Of a stretch of DNA of 64,000 nucleotides, positions 62,856 through 64,000 are shown in pieces. Made by a program: the position numbers and the translations under genes. The DNA is taken from assembly GCA_947477655.1 (NCBI GenBank), contig CANJTS010000004.1:62001-126000 (forward strand). Reading direction: 5' to 3'. Source of the DNA: CAILUG01 sp903844415. GTDB taxonomy: Bacteria; Pseudomonadota; Gammaproteobacteria; Pseudomonadales; Pseudohongiellaceae. Each line of letters opens with the position of its first letter. Within the stretch, counting starts at the first letter, position 1. The notes beneath the pieces were generated by a model. That model was not told the DNA's origin. It saw only the letters and a list, made by a program, of their open reading frames with translations, and searched no databases.

Positions 62856-64000
62856 TCAAAGCGCAGCGCAACTCCAATTACTAGCATCTTTAATATCGCC
62901 AGTACCATCGAATGCTGCTGTTTGTGGATAAGCACACAAGGGGCGGCTTAGTCCTGATGTAGGATTACGCGCAGCAATTGTAGCAGGAGCTTGACCTTGT
63001 TCGCGCCATTGTTCCAGTTGGGTCAACATATCAAACTCGAAAGGGCCGTCGCCACCGCGGCAATGCCCCATACCTGGCACCATGAACAAACGCATCCAGT
63101 CAGCTTGCTCACTACCCATAGCAGTCAACACACTTTCGTAGTAATACACGGTATTGAGTGGTGTGATGGTGGTGTCGTTCCAGCCTGCATACATCAACAG
63201 TTTGGCACCGGTGGATTCGAAGGCTCGCAAGTCGGGATCTACCGCATCAACAAAACCGGTAGCAGCATCAATCAGCGGCATGTCACGGTCGAGATCGAAG
63301 TCTTGCCAAGCGTAGTTTTCATTTTGGAAGCCAAGAATACGAATAGAATCAAAAGAACCACCACCAGGAGTCTCACCTGTGCTGCGCAGTACTGGCAGGC
63401 GATTACCAAGGGCCTGGCCAGAAAAGATCAGCTCGTCGCTACTGTTATGCAGGCCACCGTAAAATTCTTGTACGGCTTGCAATTGCGGCGGGGTGAGGCA
63501 GCTTTCGTTGGCAGCAATTACACCGTTTTCTACTTTGCACGCTAGTGTTGCTAAATCGAAATTACATTGGCGCGGGTCGTTGAGAAAACCTTCCTTGAGT
63601 ACATCACACTGCTGCATCACGGCGTCGTTAACCACTTTCGCAGTGGCTTCCGGTATGGCTTTTTCTGGATGACGATTTAGATCAATGCCACGATAAGCTC
63701 CAGCGGTGTGCATGTGTATGTGACGGTTGGCGAGTGCTCCGGCAATGATGCCATCGAAGTCACCCGGATAACGTTGCGCCGCCATCACGCCTTGCCGACC
63801 ACCGGTGGAGCAGCCTTTGTAATAGGAATAGTCGGCAGGTTGCTGGTATACCTTGGTGATGATGCGTTTGGATTTGTCGGTCATGTCGTGAATAGCGCGA
63901 AATGCTAAATCTACAATTTTTTCGGGGTGACCGAGGGCAAACATACCGTTGGGGCCGTCATCAGCCGTATGTCCAGCATCAGAAGCTGCGGTGGCATAAC
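62856..64000 (-). CDS. Tannase/feruloyl esterase family protein, N-terminus cut by window edge
   Basis: Reads in from the right edge (YATAASDAGHTADD); the first in-frame ATG at 63944 is internal. Family signature: LGHPEKIVDLAFRAIHDMT, then GCSTGGRQGVMAAQRYPGDF with the Ser nucleophile (around 63800-63815), Asp in YAGWNDTTITP and His in VPGMGHCRGGDGP. The adjacent Cys of GCSTGG is expected to form a disulfide near the active site, as in fungal feruloyl esterase B and tannase. It would release phenolic acids or gallate from plant or algal esters outside the cytoplasm. About 380 residues are visible out of a usual 500-600. Confidence 0.9.
   Translation of the reverse strand, partial: YATAASDAGHTADDGPNGMFALGHPEKIVDLAFRAIHDMTDKSKRIITKVYQQPADYSYYKGCSTGGRQGVMAAQRYPGDFDGIIAGALANRHIHMHTAGAYRGIDLNRHPEKAIPEATAKVVNDAVMQQCDVLKEGFLNDPRQCNFDLATLACKVENGVIAANESCLTPPQLQAVQEFYGGLHNSSDELIFSGQALGNRLPVLRSTGETPGGGSFDSIRILGFQNENYAWQDFDLDRDMPLIDAATGFVDAVDPDLRAFESTGAKLLMYAGWNDTTITPLNTVYYYESVLTAMGSEQADWMRLFMVPGMGHCRGGDGPFEFDMLTQLEQWREQGQAPATIAARNPTSGLSRPLCAYPQTAAFDGTGDIKDASNWSCAAL

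Noticed and set aside
1..64000. Search by eye for tRNA, rRNA, CRISPR, transposase, integrase and phage genes
   Set aside because: None seen. A covariance-model tRNA search and an IS database search would be decisive and could not be run.

Overview
The window looks like a piece of a chromosome from a free-living, aerobic, probably marine gammaproteobacterium. The evidence is a gspC-M type II secretion operon, a complete Mla lipid-transport operon, a PBP1b gene followed by a TPR lipoprotein in the arrangement known from Pseudomonas, and many secreted redox enzymes (PQQ, c-type heme, FMN) beside a TonB-dependent receptor. Placement in an OMG/Pseudohongiella-like group is only an inference from gene content. 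I see no tRNA, rRNA, CRISPR array, transposase, integrase or phage gene. Base and codon use look fairly even, so this is mostly stable chromosome with metabolic accessory islands.

Layout. 1-4.6 kb (minus): cassette of a two-heme planctomycete-type cytochrome (DUF1592 family), a Tat-exported DUF1552 protein and an ankyrin protein cut by the left edge, downstream of a TonB receptor (4.8-7.8 kb). 8.5-15.6 kb: PQQ sugar dehydrogenase, a DUF6152 fusion, a TIM-barrel isomerase, a SnoaL-like protein, a GFA-like protein and a PQQ/cytochrome c dehydrogenase lipoprotein. 15.8-18.6 kb: mrcB with an lpoP-like activator. 18.8-22.9 kb: a frameshifted yjdM, a cytochrome c'-like protein, two small RNA-binding proteins, an exported FMN oxidase carrying a CxxCH, and a GNAT enzyme. 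23.1-28.4 kb: a second, circularly permuted copy of the ankyrin/DUF1592/DUF1552 cassette. 28.5-30.3 kb: an Ig-like lipoprotein. 30.4-41.2 kb (minus): gspC-M. 41.4-42.7 kb: a Tat-exported arylmalonate decarboxylase homologue and a DUF6152 protein. 43.6-47.7 kb: mlaB-F-E-D-A-C. 47.9-50.1 kb: a coiled-coil protein and CinA. 50.5-55.9 kb: a seven-gene metal ABC transporter operon with two substrate-binding proteins, the second without the usual histidine ligands. 56-58.5 kb: DUF6152 with a partner gene, and an RluA-type synthase. 58.5-64 kb: a PepSY membrane protein, an amidohydrolase, a serine hydrolase, and a tannase/feruloyl esterase cut by the right edge.

How it may fit together. Most of the accessory genes encode exported enzymes that would oxidise or hydrolyse organic substrates in the periplasm or outside the cell: PQQ dehydrogenases, heme proteins, tannase, an AMDase homologue, an amidohydrolase and serine hydrolases. 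The TonB receptor and T2SS provide uptake and secretion. The leading candidate for an undescribed system is the twice-occurring cassette of DUF1592 diheme protein, Tat-exported DUF1552 protein and secreted ankyrin protein. Two further patterns stand out. Five exported proteins are predicted to start with histidine after signal-peptide cleavage, and several enzymes whose relatives are usually cytoplasmic carry Tat-like leaders.
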